Below are positions 29,201 to 41,622 of a stretch of DNA of 64,000 bases, in pieces. The translations under genes and the position numbers were made by a program. Within the stretch, counting starts at the first letter, position 1. Every line of letters begins with the position of its first letter. Source of the DNA: Thalassoglobus sp. JC818 (GTDB lineage: Bacteria; Planctomycetota; Planctomycetia; Planctomycetales; Planctomycetaceae); NCBI RefSeq assembly GCF_040717535.1, contig NZ_JBFEFI010000004.1, positions 186,001 through 250,000 on the forward strand. Reading direction: 5' to 3'. The notes beneath the pieces are model-generated. The model was not told where the DNA came from. It saw nothing but the letters and a program-made list of their open reading frames with translations, and searched no databases.

Positions 29201-31594
29201 TGTGTCGCCCATTGCTGAAGTGCTGTCAGCCACTAGTTCAAAGTTTCCTCCGACCTCCAAGTTGGAATCGATCGTCACCGCTCCCTCGGAAGAGATTCGT
29301 CCACCCTCCGAAACGATCGATTGGGACACTCCATTGAGAGTGCTCAATGTCAGCGCTCCCTGATTGGCGATGTTGGCCCCCCCCTTGGGAACATGGAGTG
29401 CAAACTGGCGAACATTCGTTTCGAACGGGTCATTTTCCCCGACTCCCGCCGACACGACATTCGCACTGGCTCCGGCCGTTAAGACTGCTCCGAATGCGGA
29501 AACCGCAGGCTGCGAATCGCCGGTGTTGACGTCGATGATCTCAGCCCCGGCGACGACATCGATCACTCCGCTGGTCATGCCAGCACGAAGGCCAGAGATC
29601 TTCGCAGCCCCATTTCCCTGAACTTCGATCTCAATGGCGGTTGAGGACTCATTTCCAGTCGTGATCATCGCACTCCCGGATTGTTCAAAGCTCTCAGGCC
29701 CGATCCCATCCCGATTCACTAAAATTGAAACCGACCCGGAACCAGCATCAAGAATTGATCCATCGTGCATCAGCAGTTCGTCCGTCGTGACAATTGAGGC
29801 ACCACTGGATTCGATAACCGCATTCTGCCCGATCAAAATCGAATCCGTTCCAATGGAAAGCGGACCTTTCGTCGAAATCATGGCCCCAGCCACAAACTCG
29901 GTTCGTCCCGACCCGTTCTGCTGTGTGAATGCCCCATCGATCGCAAGCGAGTTCACCGTAACGTTGCTGGCATTGAAGATTTCTAAATTGCGAATGGCAT
30001 TTCCGTAGTGATCGTTGAATTCCCCGAGAGAAACAACTCCTCCTGCGACTGACTGGGGATTAAAACGAACGTCGACCGGTGAGCCATTCACTGATGTCGA
30101 AACCGTCGCTCCACTGATGTCGATCGCACCTCCGAAAGTCTGAACAATCACCGAAGATCGAACATTCCAGTCACCAGTGACCGTCCAGTCTCCGCCTCGC
30201 GTCGAAAACTGTCCTTGAGTAATCAATGAACTCGTTGCGTAACTCTGATTCCCTGACTGTCCGCCAGCAGCGAAAGTTCGGACGTCGTGAAGCGCAATCA
30301 TGCTGCCAGCAGCAATGTCCAGCCCGCCCAACTCAGCACCACCCACCTGACCAACGTTTCCGAGAATCTCAACGCGTCCCGATCCTGACGAGCCGTCGCC
30401 TGCGCTCATCAGTTCCAACGTCGAGTACGAGGATGAGTCGCTTAGAATGTTCGACTCAAAACGAATCAAGTCGACAGCCGCAATTGTGACGTCGGATTTC
30501 AAAGTGACCTGATCACCGAAGACGACCGAATCCAGAACATCGAACGAATTCCCGGAGATGTGAGTTTGCCCCAGGCTGTCAGTAACCAGTGAATTCAGTC
30601 CATCAACGTCACTTGAAAAGTGGGTCAATCCAGACGTATTGATGATCAAATTCGATCCATTCGCGGAGAGATTGCCGATCTCAATATCGCCGCCCGCAGT
30701 GCTTTTCAGAGTCGTGTCATCAGTCAATGACAAGTCTCCATCGTAAAGCTGATCGCCGTGCGTAAATGCATCTCCACTCAGTCGAATGTCCGATGCAGAG
30801 ATGGTCAGATCTCCCAGCGGACCAATTGCTGTCCCCAAGTCACCGTCGATCACGACTTCATTTTGACCAACGTCGATCGAAAGGTCGAAATGTTTGCCTC
30901 CGACAGAGAGCACGTTTCCAGTCACGCTTACGATTCCATCTGTCGCAATTGACTGGTCGTGCCGGAGAATCAAATCCGCTTCAATGGCCAGATTGACTGT
31001 GTCTGCCTGAAAACTGACATCCGCAAATTCGACTTCGTTCGCATCGATCGAGACATCGACATTCCGCGCAGGCGGAGCGATCCCGTTGTCGACGAGCGTG
31101 ACCAGATCATCCCCTCCGGAAACTTCGACGGTCAGCGCCTCTGTACTGCTTGCTTCAAAAGACGCTCCCGTCGGAATTTGAAGCTCAAGCTGATCTTCTC
31201 CAACTCCCAAGTCGACGTGAATTCTTCCCGGCGACATCGTCATTGGATCGTAAAGAGAGGATGTTGGCAGCGGGTCGAAGGTCAGACCTGAACCGGTCGA
31301 AATCGGGATAACGTTCCCGTTCTGATCGAAGATTTGAAGAGCTTCTTCGGAACCGCCTCCGTCTTCACCGGCATTTGTCAGCGACACCTGAACGACATCG
31401 CTGACACCATCATCACCGATGATCGAGAGAACTCCCCCTGAAAGCGATGCCGTCACACTCAAGACACGGCGATCTTCCAATCGATCGATGAAAAGCGGCG
31501 CGTATTCGTTCTCACACGCTGAAGAGGGCCGACTCCTTCCCCAAAAGTCCCCCAGAACTGAACGGACTCGATCACTTAGAGAAGATCTGCTCAT
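26297..31594 (-). CDS. Giant repeat-rich surface protein (adhesin-like, LEPR-XLL-type start)
   Basis: A 1765-residue acidic, serine/glycine-rich protein. Near the N-terminus PLFIDRLEDRRVLSV resembles the LEPR-XLL motif found at the start of large planctomycete surface proteins. The body is a long run of short beta strands (G-D-I-x-V/I-x, D-L-x-L) like the beta-helix of filamentous haemagglutinin-type proteins. In the middle, blocks of about 100 residues repeat the phrases GGVVEAAGS(V/S)IVA and (F/I)GTVDGVTGI. A non-repeat domain follows (about 1530-1650, including LFEKLRDGHWKIFMKEGQ). The C-terminus has GFAAGSTAAVLIATQ and a basic tail, perhaps an anchoring signal. GAGG precedes the ATG at 31594. 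It lies directly before the WD40 kinase gene, so co-transcription is possible. The ligand is unknown. Confidence 0.8.
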   Translation of the reverse strand: MSRSSLSDRVRSVLGDFWGRSRPSSACENEYAPLFIDRLEDRRVLSVTASLSGGVLSIIGDDGVSDVVQVSLTNAGEDGGGSEEALQIFDQNGNVIPISTGSGLTFDPLPTSSLYDPMTMSPGRIHVDLGVGEDQLELQIPTGASFEASSTEALTVEVSGGDDLVTLVDNGIAPPARNVDVSIDANEVEFADVSFQADTVNLAIEADLILRHDQSIATDGIVSVTGNVLSVGGKHFDLSIDVGQNEVVIDGDLGTAIGPLGDLTISASDIRLSGDAFTHGDQLYDGDLSLTDDTTLKSTAGGDIEIGNLSANGSNLIINTSGLTHFSSDVDGLNSLVTDSLGQTHISGNSFDVLDSVVFGDQVTLKSDVTIAAVDLIRFESNILSDSSSYSTLELMSAGDGSSGSGRVEILGNVGQVGGAELGGLDIAAGSMIALHDVRTFAAGGQSGNQSYATSSLITQGQFSTRGGDWTVTGDWNVRSSVIVQTFGGAIDISGATVSTSVNGSPVDVRFNPQSVAGGVVSLGEFNDHYGNAIRNLEIFNASNVTVNSLAIDGAFTQQNGSGRTEFVAGAMISTKGPLSIGTDSILIGQNAVIESSGASIVTTDELLMHDGSILDAGSGSVSILVNRDGIGPESFEQSGSAMITTGNESSTAIEIEVQGNGAAKISGLRAGMTSGVIDVVAGAEIIDVNTGDSQPAVSAFGAVLTAGASANVVSAGVGENDPFETNVRQFALHVPKGGANIANQGALTLSTLNGVSQSIVSEGGRISSEGAVTIDSNLEVGGNFELVADSTSAMGDTLTINADVRHLTGDGFILFQAGDDIIQNDGQIVNRGGTVNELRFVADVDGAADLQIGQLTQNGGTIDAERVSFSSGGPISVLQNQNDFGTVAAVTTRTNSGIYLFEQGGMTFGTVNGISGLTTNNGDVSFASSGQVVIGSGAGEDIQAVGGIVRGYSTGGVVEAAGSVIVAEALKLQGEGPVQLQNDNDLSVIMINVDGPIVFNDVNGFTIGNLETIEGVSTVDDDIELRSGGLITIGTGDGETVSANGATVRIYSDGGVVEAAGSSIVASNLRLEGTGTFDLGESNSVETLAVEISDDLRFRNLGDLEIGTVDGVTGIRSTGGDIFVEASGDLTMPGMSFVETAGGHVLLAGGNATQTPGGSTGGLIMEDGAEVRALNARVDLAASGDVQIGRVLTNEDVRVTSLFGEIRDAGDLGGVDIEAARLGLDAATGIGNQQSLQVSVTEIAARNSTSGNLRIENVGQDQLTIGTFGDQIFDADWGLLTGITLGGNSSGEIVVTNDGAMQVEAIVMNTSGGDITLKALGDPDANLRVAAPIIAIGSSSADVFLETDGSLSIEDTGEEFDILGSSITGEAVGEVIFADNVIVKSGTGSITNPVPLLENVTTPQVLTSGISKILGNFGRVNDNTFVFEILWDPEGPVQDTYTSGDPVYSAQRQEFVGPAPGIGPGEFLFDHQYLANPNEESPSSPIPIQITLYDDPNILFTSGGEELGKVSVTSLAPVPGEGLFGSIPFDLSIEVPQPEPPRTEITETRDSDIEVAATSEEDLEFETVTDIDTVQNERIVVIQKINSQGEVEVDRFGRPIQRSLYGKDAEAVLSNLPGLFEKLRDGHWKIFMKEGQDAQLQLVEDVELRDGRPASSDDSGTMDRPPTGEENLNSEDDTLDKSSTLIDSSDNSELLQTLQTESKSGERSQSNERLSDRSVDDVSASGFAAGSTAAVLIATQSDATSRWSGLRKFVRRMVSTFRSA

Positions 31595-32316
31595 TCCATT
31601 CTCTGCGATTCCTCACGTTCGACGAACGTGGCGTCTTTGGGGTTCACACAGTCGCCCCGAACTCCGCAACCACAACATGCGACGGAATTCGGAAATGGTG
31701 GCCTGATTGGTCGAAACTTGCGTCGACGCTTCGGCAATCTCGTCAAGCGACACCAGTTCACAACTGGCACTCTATTCTAGGTCGCCGCTTGGCAGAAATC
31801 ACGGACTAATTGGCGATTGGAGACGCCTCACCAGCGCAAGTTGCTCATCCTCTCTCGCTCATTGCCTCGTCCGATGAATGCTGATTCCGCACTCGTCTGA
31901 GTTCATGACTTCTTCGAGAATCTGCGACAGCTCGAGCGAAACTCGGCAAACCAAGTTCGAAGTCGCTTTTGGCGGAGAGAAATGACATCAGTCGATGCGG
32001 CACACAGACTTCATCGTCAGCAGTGGTCGGTTTCTCGACGTCGTTTGCGGCGATCAAGTGGTCAGAGAATGAGTCGCCGAATTTGAGAGTTGGAATCCAA
32101 ACGTCTTCGACAATCGGAACGATGCGACGAAGTCAACGAATCCCGATAAGCGTTGCCAGCGTCAGTGCAGTCCATTCAACAGGACGGAACTGCGCAGAAC
32201 TCAGTGCGGAAAAATCTCGTCGAAATTGAATTGGTCGCACCGGAGCAGAAACGAGAACGATCAAATTGCGGGCAGAGCTGAGGACAGACAAATGTCCTCA
32301 AGCTCAACCGATGCGA
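31595..32316. other. 722-bp gap without a convincing gene
   Basis: This is the longest empty stretch in the window. On the minus strand an open run without ATG (about 31845-32110) reads fairly protein-like (RIVPIVEDVWIPTLKFGDSF) and is separated by a TGA from another such run upstream (QFRPVEWTALTLATLIGIR). This could be a decayed gene or chance. I see no tRNA, strong terminator or repeat. Confidence 0.3.
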
Positions 32317-33204
32317 TTATTTCCCTGTGGACCGCTTTGATTTCTTGGCAGTCTTCGTGGGCTTCTTGACCTTCTTCGTGGTGGTCTTGGACTTCGTCGC
32401 CGCCTTTTTAGTCGACTTACGAGTCGCGGTCTTCGTCTCCGGTTTCTTTCGACTGACTTTTTTACTCGTCGGTTTTGCCCGTTTCGGCTTTACCGGACTC
32501 TTGTAGAGATCTGCCAACCGGGAGGCACAAGCGAACGGGTCGGTTTCGGGATCGAGTTCCTGATACTGCTCCAGCCCAGGCTGCAACACAGGGTCGACAG
32601 AAACTGCCTTCAACAGAAAACAGAACTGCGGACCGTCGGATTTTTTGATCCCCGCTTTGATCGCATCGGAAGCTTCTTCGTTGGTCGCATCTGCGTCGAC
32701 AAGTGCCAACCACTTCAGAAGTTGAGCCATTTTTTCATCGACGGGCAACACGTGCGCTCCGAGCGCATGTTGAACCGTGTAGTCACGCATGAACGGCGAA
32801 ATGTGCGGAATTTCCGACAGCTCTTTGTTCGCGACTTCCTGAGTCTTCCGCTTCAGAATTTCGAGATCGAAAGCAAAGTTCTTCTCGAAAACATCCTGCA
32901 GAGCTTCGCGGACGCGAAGAGCTTTCCAATCGGCTTCGTAAACGTCCCCGAGGGCCTCAATAATTTCGGTGACAGAGCTGACTCGAACCTCATTGAGGTC
33001 GAAGAAGGTGTCAAGCAGATTCGAATATGCCTGATCTGCAGCTTCGTAGCTGACATTCTCAACACACGCTGAGTAGAGAACCGTTTCCAGCACGGAATGA
33101 TTGTGCTTGGGAATCGATCCCTTCACGTGCTTCTTCATCTCGGTGACGAGTTTTTTGAGAATCTTCTGTTTGTCTGCAGCTTTCAGCGATTTGCTGGCAG
33201 GCAT
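32317..33204 (-). CDS. Endonuclease III-like (HhH) domain protein with a histone H1-like lysine tail
   Basis: A 295-residue protein with no signal peptide. Residues 1-210 are helical and resemble the HhH-GPD fold of endonuclease III: an N-terminal SVLETVLYSACVENVSYEAA where the enzyme has its LLSAQ helix, and PVDEKMAQLLKWLALV where it has VDTHVxRxxxRLGL, so D156 may match the catalytic aspartate. The hairpin that should hold the catalytic lysine (LPGVGxKT) is replaced by IPHISPFMRD, and no Fe-S cysteine cluster is seen. From about 236 the protein is a KPTSKK/KKAATKSK-rich tail like histone H1 or bacterial HU-like tails. A non-enzymatic DNA-binding or chromosome-compacting role is inferred. 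It follows rbfA on the same strand, 126 bp away. Confidence 0.6.
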   Translation of the reverse strand: MPASKSLKAADKQKILKKLVTEMKKHVKGSIPKHNHSVLETVLYSACVENVSYEAADQAYSNLLDTFFDLNEVRVSSVTEIIEALGDVYEADWKALRVREALQDVFEKNFAFDLEILKRKTQEVANKELSEIPHISPFMRDYTVQHALGAHVLPVDEKMAQLLKWLALVDADATNEEASDAIKAGIKKSDGPQFCFLLKAVSVDPVLQPGLEQYQELDPETDPFACASRLADLYKSPVKPKRAKPTSKKVSRKKPETKTATRKSTKKAATKSKTTTKKVKKPTKTAKKSKRSTGK

Positions 33205-33330
33205 CGACGCCTCCCGAATAAGGAGTAATTGATCGTGATGTTTTTCCAGTCCGTGGACCTGCCGCGAACTGGACCATGTCTTCCTTGTTTAAGCCAATTC
33301 CCTTGATGCTTGGCTCAAACCTGCGACTTA

Positions 33331-33786
33331 CTATGTTTCCGGAGTTTGGTCGTTCTCATCAGTTTCGGGCGATTGTGCTTCGTCATCAAATTCATCTGGG
33401 CTGTCAGGGAAATCAAACGAGGAAAGGTCCTCGTCGTCCTCCTCGGAGATCCCCAATTCATGCAGGCGGCGAGAAACTTCGATGCTTTTCTTCACACCAC
33501 GGTCCACCACAAACGTGAGAACCGGAGTCAATCGAAGTTGAAGCTGGTCCGCGATCCGGGATTGTAACCAGCCTCGCGCTGCATTCAGCCCTTTCAGAGA
33601 CAGCAATTCCGTCTTCTCGTCACCCAGAATGCTGACGTAAACTTTCGCTGTACGTAGATCCCCTGCGACATCCACGCTGAGAACCGTCACATTTTTGACT
33701 CGAGGATCGCGCAATTCGATCAGAATTGCAGAACTGACCACCTGACGAATCGCTTCAGCTACCTTGGCGGTCCGGCGACTTTTCAT
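33331..33786 (-). CDS. rbfA: Ribosome-binding factor A
   Basis: 30S maturation factor that binds the 16S rRNA helix 1 region and is needed at low temperature. The 151-residue protein shows the RbfA KH-like domain: [50 protein letters not shown], then [26 protein letters not shown]. An acidic tail ([22 protein letters not shown]) extends it by about 35 residues beyond the usual length. ATG at 33786 is preferred; a GTG nine bases upstream is also in frame. It follows infB by 51 bp in the conserved nusA-infB-rbfA order. Confidence 0.95.
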   Translation of the reverse strand: MKSRRTAKVAEAIRQVVSSAILIELRDPRVKNVTVLSVDVAGDLRTAKVYVSILGDEKTELLSLKGLNAARGWLQSRIADQLQLRLTPVLTFVVDRGVKKSIEVSRRLHELGISEEDDEDLSSFDFPDSPDEFDDEAQSPETDENDQTPET

Positions 33787-33837
33787 TCCACTCACTTCTC
33801 ACATTAGAACTCGATCCACTCCGGCAGTTCACCAGAG

Positions 33838-36804
<2,967 letters not shown>

Positions 36805-36931
36805 ACGTCACCCCCTAAAATATCTCGTCTATTTCTTGTTGGCCAATCTCAGCCCACTCATTCGGTTCTTCAGATTCAACGAGTCAGAATTCTCAATCTG
36901 ACAATCTAATTTCCCGATTCTCGCTGACAGA

Positions 36932-38449
36932 CTACGAACCAGCTTCTGTCTGCTCCTCAGCTTTCGTGGCGGAGCTTTCTTCGCTCGCGGCGTCCGGGCC
37001 ATCTTGCCCGTTGCCTTGAACAATGCTCTTTTCAGAACCACCATCCTCTGCAACACCCTGTGGAGTGTCGCCCTCAACAGCTTCCGTCGTCTGGTTCTCT
37101 GATGAATTATCGGAGCCGCTTGAGGTACCTGCACCCTCATCAGCCTGAGGCGCTGAGGTTGCCTGAGCCGGGGCCTGATCTGACGCCTTCTCATCTGGCA
37201 GCGATTTTCCTGTCATCGCATCAAGTTGAGCTGCCTCTTTCTCAACGCGACGTGCTTCCCGCTCTAATGCTTTTCGACGATCCGCCTCCTGCTCTTCACG
37301 TTCCGCTTCATTTTCTGCATGTTCGACGATTTTTTCACATTCTTCAGCACTGAACCCGCTCAGTTCCTGAAGGTGATCCGGCTCGATAACCGAGAGATCG
37401 TCGAAGCTGAAGAAGCCTTGTGAAACTAGCGACTCTGCCAGATCTTCGGTAATTCCGGGAATCTGACAGAACGCAGCGACTGATCGCTCGAGCTGCTCAT
37501 CGAGTTCCTCCTGGGTCATCACTTCGATGTCCCAACCGACCAGCTTCGAAGCCAGCCGGACGTTCTGTCCCTTCTTGCCGATCGCGAGAGAAAGTTGATC
37601 ATCCCTCACGAGCACGATGACTCGACCGAGCATTGGGCAGAGAATCACGTCCTCTACCTCTGCTGGCTGCATCGCATTTGGAATCAGAACCTGCAATGAG
37701 TCGTTCCAGCGAACGATATCAATGCGTTCGCCGTCGAGCTCATCGACGATTGTTTTAATTCGCGAACCGCGAACTCCAACACACGCCCCGACACTGTCAA
37801 TATTATTATCGTAACAGGAAACAGCCACTTTCGAGCGATAACCTGCTTCTCGAGAGAGTGAACGCACTTCGATAATGCGATCGGAAACCTCGGGAATTTC
37901 CACCTCGAAGAGTCGTCGAACGAATTCCGGATGAATTCGCGAAAGAACGACTTTCACACGACTTCCGGCTTTTCGAACGTCGAGAACGACTGCTCGAACG
38001 CGGTCGCTGACACGATGTGATTCGCCAGGAATCTGCTCGCTCTTGGGGAGGATCGCTTCAACTTTTCCGAGGTTGATCGATACCACACCATGATCGGTTC
38101 GCGTGACAACACCACTCACCAGGTGAGACTTCAACTCCATGTACTCATCGTACACAGAGTCGCGTTCTGCCTCACGAATCTTCTGAATCATCACCTGCTT
38201 GGCAGTTTGAGCAGCGATTCGTCCGAGAAGATCACCGAGTTCTTCAGAATCCAGAGGAGTCTCATCGAGACTGGCTGACACATCTCCAGACATTCTGTCG
38301 ATTTCAACGACAATCTCGCTATCTTCTCCGTAGTGCTTGCGCGCCGCCGAAAGAATCGCCGCCTCAATTCCGCTGAAGACGATCTCTTTCTCGATCCCCT
38401 TATCACGGTGGATGGCGTCGACGATGCGTAAAACCTCACTACCATTCAT
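36932..38449 (-). CDS. nusA: Transcription termination/antitermination factor NusA
   Basis: RNA polymerase-associated factor acting on pausing, termination and antitermination. The 505-residue protein has the NusA N-terminal domain (1-125, [24 protein letters not shown]), an S1 domain (about 133-200, [26 protein letters not shown]) and two KH domains ([19 protein letters not shown] and [20 protein letters not shown]). An HhH-like helical repeat ([17 protein letters not shown]) follows. The last 110 residues are an acidic, Q/E/S-rich tail, which is unusual but similar in style to the IF2 linker next door. The ATG at 38449 is clear. In most bacteria rimP precedes nusA; here no rimP is found in front. 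Confidence 0.95.
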   Translation of the reverse strand: MNGSEVLRIVDAIHRDKGIEKEIVFSGIEAAILSAARKHYGEDSEIVVEIDRMSGDVSASLDETPLDSEELGDLLGRIAAQTAKQVMIQKIREAERDSVYDEYMELKSHLVSGVVTRTDHGVVSINLGKVEAILPKSEQIPGESHRVSDRVRAVVLDVRKAGSRVKVVLSRIHPEFVRRLFEVEIPEVSDRIIEVRSLSREAGYRSKVAVSCYDNNIDSVGACVGVRGSRIKTIVDELDGERIDIVRWNDSLQVLIPNAMQPAEVEDVILCPMLGRVIVLVRDDQLSLAIGKKGQNVRLASKLVGWDIEVMTQEELDEQLERSVAAFCQIPGITEDLAESLVSQGFFSFDDLSVIEPDHLQELSGFSAEECEKIVEHAENEAEREEQEADRRKALEREARRVEKEAAQLDAMTGKSLPDEKASDQAPAQATSAPQADEGAGTSSGSDNSSENQTTEAVEGDTPQGVAEDGGSEKSIVQGNGQDGPDAASEESSATKAEEQTEAGS

Positions 38450-38833
38450 GCTCGGTAACTGCCATCAGGATGAAAAAAAAGAGCGGGACCAAATCCCACT
38501 CGTTGCAAATCACCAGAGATATCGTGCCCTCACACTTGCAACAACACACTGTTGTCACTCGCGGACGCCGAGCACCGGTCGCTAACACGCCAATGCCTAC
38601 ATGGGCAGCCTCTCTAATACTCCAGAACCACAGTTCAGTCGCCTGTCGTCCTGAAAGGGATTGGTCATTCCAACGAAAATCTCGCTAAAGTGAAGACTGA
38701 ACAATACGTTTCGACGAACAGTCTGTCAATAACCGGCGATTCAAAGATCGTTACAATCCGCCTTTTCACGCAAAACGCGGAAAAGCGACTGGTCACTTTT
38801 CCGCGTTCGAAGCTGCGTTGCTCAAATTGAGTG
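38450..38833. other. 384-bp gap upstream of nusA
   Basis: No gene was found, and in particular no rimP, which often precedes nusA. The region presumably holds the operon promoter. Confidence 0.4.
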
Positions 38834-40189
38834 TTAGCGAATGCCAACGGCATCTTGAAATTCGCTCGCGATATCTCTGCGAATTCCGCCGAGAGCATCA
38901 TATCGACCGATCCAATACTCCAACTGATCGGGGTTCGGCTTCTGTCCAACGAGAAGTTCGTGGACGCGGCGAACATAAACTTCTTTGTCACGATCACAGC
39001 GATTGAAGAACTGATTGTGGCCGAGCAATTCAAGCTGAACCTGTTTCAGTGTGTAACCACTGTCGAGTGCTGTCAGCCAAACACTCAATTCTCGGTCTGA
39101 AGGTGGACGCCCGAGATATTCATTGAACCAGCGGACAATCGTCGCAACGCGTGCTGACTCATCGATATGCACCGGTGTGTCGCCGTACGTTGGACGAACC
39201 GGGTCCAATCGCATCGCTAATGGACGACCGCTGCCGGTTCCTTGTGAATTGACCGTGTAAGACTGAATCGTCTTGTGAGATGCCCGACCGTTGCGGATCA
39301 GATTCGCAACAAGCACGTATTCGCCCAGTGTCGACACCTGTGCTGGGTCGTACTGCAATTCGAAATTGATTGGGTACTGACGAGGATTGCTGATTTCCTT
39401 ACGGGCAATCGTCAGCGGAGCAGCCCCCTGTCGGACGATTTCCTGCAATTCCACAGTGACGATTGCGTTTCGATCAAGCTCTCCGGCATTGGTGCCATTT
39501 AAAGTCAGTGAACCGCGAATCGTTGAGAAGCGAGAATCGAGTTTGACCGAGAGGTTCATCAGAGAACGTGTCCGATGATCCTGAACCAGCATGGAAACCA
39601 TGCCATTCTGGTCTGCGTGTCGTTCGAACTCTTTGGAAAGTTCGTAGACGACGCCGTTGACGATCCCGACCTGGTATCCCTGAACAGCAACAATCAGGTC
39701 TTCGACTTCCAGACCAGCACGCTTGGCTGCCGAACCTTCGACCACTTCGTAAATCTTGACTCCATGCTCGGTGTCGCGAGACAAAATTCCGAGTCTCCAG
39801 CGACTGCTGGCTGGATCAGTCGAGCCACCCGGTGGAACATACTGCTGAGTTGGCCCCTGAATTCGCATTCGATTTTCAGGAGTTGTCGTTCCCGGATACG
39901 ACTGCGGATTGGGAACTGCCAGATTCTGGCCGCCTTGCGGTGTCGTCGAAGGGTTCACGCCCGGCAGTGTTGGAAACGGGTTGTAAATCCCCGAAGGAAG
40001 AAATGGGTCCGGTGAAACTCCAAGGTTTCCCAACCCATCCTGACCCGGAAGTTTCATTGGGTCAAAGATATTCGTCGGAGCAGGCTGAGTGGGTGATCCG
40101 CCTGTTCTGGATCGATCGATCGCTTGCGAATCGACCGCATAAAGACTGATGAGACAGCAAACAATTGCTGCGAAAGAAATCCGTTTCAT
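38834..40189 (-). CDS. Secreted PDZ-domain protein with a DUF4214-like C-terminus
   Basis: A 451-residue exported protein. It starts with a signal peptide (MKRISFAAIVCCLISLYAVDSQA; ATG at 40189, though an in-frame start lies three codons upstream). Next is a 100-residue proline-rich linker, then a PDZ domain (about 130-215: LGILSRDTEHGVKIYEVVEG, AGLEVEDLIVAVQGYQV). A middle beta domain follows (about 215-340). The end (about 365-451) reads EYLGRPPSDRELSVWL, GHNQFFNR, VHELLVGQKPNPDQLEYW, the two helical repeats typical of DUF4214. There is no protease active site, so the PDZ is probably a peptide-binding part. It lies upstream of nusA on the same strand but 384 bp away. Role unknown. Confidence 0.72.
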   Translation of the reverse strand: MKRISFAAIVCCLISLYAVDSQAIDRSRTGGSPTQPAPTNIFDPMKLPGQDGLGNLGVSPDPFLPSGIYNPFPTLPGVNPSTTPQGGQNLAVPNPQSYPGTTTPENRMRIQGPTQQYVPPGGSTDPASSRWRLGILSRDTEHGVKIYEVVEGSAAKRAGLEVEDLIVAVQGYQVGIVNGVVYELSKEFERHADQNGMVSMLVQDHRTRSLMNLSVKLDSRFSTIRGSLTLNGTNAGELDRNAIVTVELQEIVRQGAAPLTIARKEISNPRQYPINFELQYDPAQVSTLGEYVLVANLIRNGRASHKTIQSYTVNSQGTGSGRPLAMRLDPVRPTYGDTPVHIDESARVATIVRWFNEYLGRPPSDRELSVWLTALDSGYTLKQVQLELLGHNQFFNRCDRDKEVYVRRVHELLVGQKPNPDQLEYWIGRYDALGGIRRDIASEFQDAVGIR

Positions 40190-40425
40190 GGAAAGCATCC
40201 TTCCAATGCCTGATGAGCTGATATCTGTCCCGTGTAATTGTCATCGCAATGATGTCACGGCAATCACAATTCAAACCGTCTTGCCGCTTGAAGAAGTTTG
40301 AGAGCCCGCTGCGGCATTCGGTTTCGGAACCGTGCCTCAAGCAAGTTTCTCTTCCCTATTGCACTCGCTTGACGATTAAACACAGGTCATTGTTGTGCTC
40401 ATTCGCCGAGGCTAGTGAACAAAAC

Positions 40426-41400
40426 CTAGTTCAACGTTTTCTCGCCAACCGCCTGCAGGGCGATGTTGGCTGCTCCAGCTGGGACAGGCAGAAAGCCGCT
40501 GATCACGACATCCTGTTGGCCACGCTGGCTGAAGACGTACTTGATGAACTCGCGCTCAAGAGGGCTGAGTGGGCGCTCAGGGTGGCTGTTGACAACCAAT
40601 TGCAATCGACGCACGAGAGGATAGTTGGACTGATCAATTCCGACTGCTTCTTCTCCACTCTTCCATGAGAGCGGGACAATTTTCAACTCTGGAGTTCCAA
40701 AAGTTGACCCGGCGAATCCGATTCCGGTCGGGCTCTTTTCGAGCGCACTGACCAGTGCCAGATTGGTCTCGTGAGGGATCATCTCTTTGCGAAACTCGCC
40801 GCCCCCCATGATCGCTGACTGAAAAAAGACCTGCGAGCCGGTGAGCTCCAGACGTCCATGAAGTTCAATTGGCTGACTGGCCCACTGCCCTGTCACTCCA
40901 ACATCGCCCCAAGTCATCGCAACTTTGGATTCACCTCGCTTCAAAGAGGTGGAGTAAATGGCGTCGAGCTGAGCCAGGCTGAGACTCTCAATCGGATTGT
41001 CTTTGTGAACATAGATTGCGAGAGGCTCGAGCGCCGGCGTGAGAATTGTCGGAACGTATCCGAATTTCTCGTAGAACGCTTTCACTTCTTCTTCGTTGAT
41101 TGAACGGCTCAACAGGCCGAAATTTGCTTCCCCGTCGATGACAGAAGTGACGGCATTTGTCGCGCCCTGAACTTTGATGTCGATGGTGACGTCAGGGTAG
41201 AGTCGCTGGAAGTGGGCACCCCAGGTCGCACCGATCTGCGACATTGTGTTCGACCCGATCAGCGTCAGCGTTCCCTTAACATCTTCAGACCGGGTGTAAA
41301 CCGGAAGTGTGGGATCAACGGTTTCCGCACCGCTGATGGAAACAACACACAACACCATGGCAGCGACTTCGAGAAAGCGCCTGACTCCTAACAGCTTCAT
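40426..41400 (-). CDS. PstS-like phosphate-binding protein
   Basis: A 324-residue exported binding protein of the PBP-like/PstS group. The signal peptide is about 25 residues, ending SISGAE, without a lipobox. The mature protein has LTLIGSNTMSQIGATWGAHF and VQGATNAVTSVIDGEANFGLLSRSI, which correspond to the phosphate-binding loops of PstS, and TPALEPLAIYVHKDNPIESL. Some members of this family bind phosphate, others act as sensors or as SphX-type secondary binding proteins. AGGAGGGA precedes the ATG at 41400; the frame is open 17 codons further upstream. It lies beside the betaine-lipid genes btaB and btaA on the same strand, which suggests a phosphate-starvation role by inference. No permease genes are near it. 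Confidence 0.78.
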   Translation of the reverse strand: MKLLGVRRFLEVAAMVLCVVSISGAETVDPTLPVYTRSEDVKGTLTLIGSNTMSQIGATWGAHFQRLYPDVTIDIKVQGATNAVTSVIDGEANFGLLSRSINEEEVKAFYEKFGYVPTILTPALEPLAIYVHKDNPIESLSLAQLDAIYSTSLKRGESKVAMTWGDVGVTGQWASQPIELHGRLELTGSQVFFQSAIMGGGEFRKEMIPHETNLALVSALEKSPTGIGFAGSTFGTPELKIVPLSWKSGEEAVGIDQSNYPLVRRLQLVVNSHPERPLSPLEREFIKYVFSQRGQQDVVISGFLPVPAGAANIALQAVGEKTLN

Positions 41401-41622
41401 ACCGATTCCCTCCTGGGTCAAAAAATCCATAATGCTTCGGCCGAGTTCCACAGACGATCATCACGTCAAGAGAGTGACAACATTCACACTCGGGATTCTT
41501 GGCAAAGTGGCCGAATCTGCCGGAGTATAGCGCGGTGAATCGAATCACCTCAAGACGAAGTTCTGAAACGCTACTTCAGAAGGCGTCAAGACCGGCTTCC
41601 AGGAGAGAAATCGAGAGAAAAA

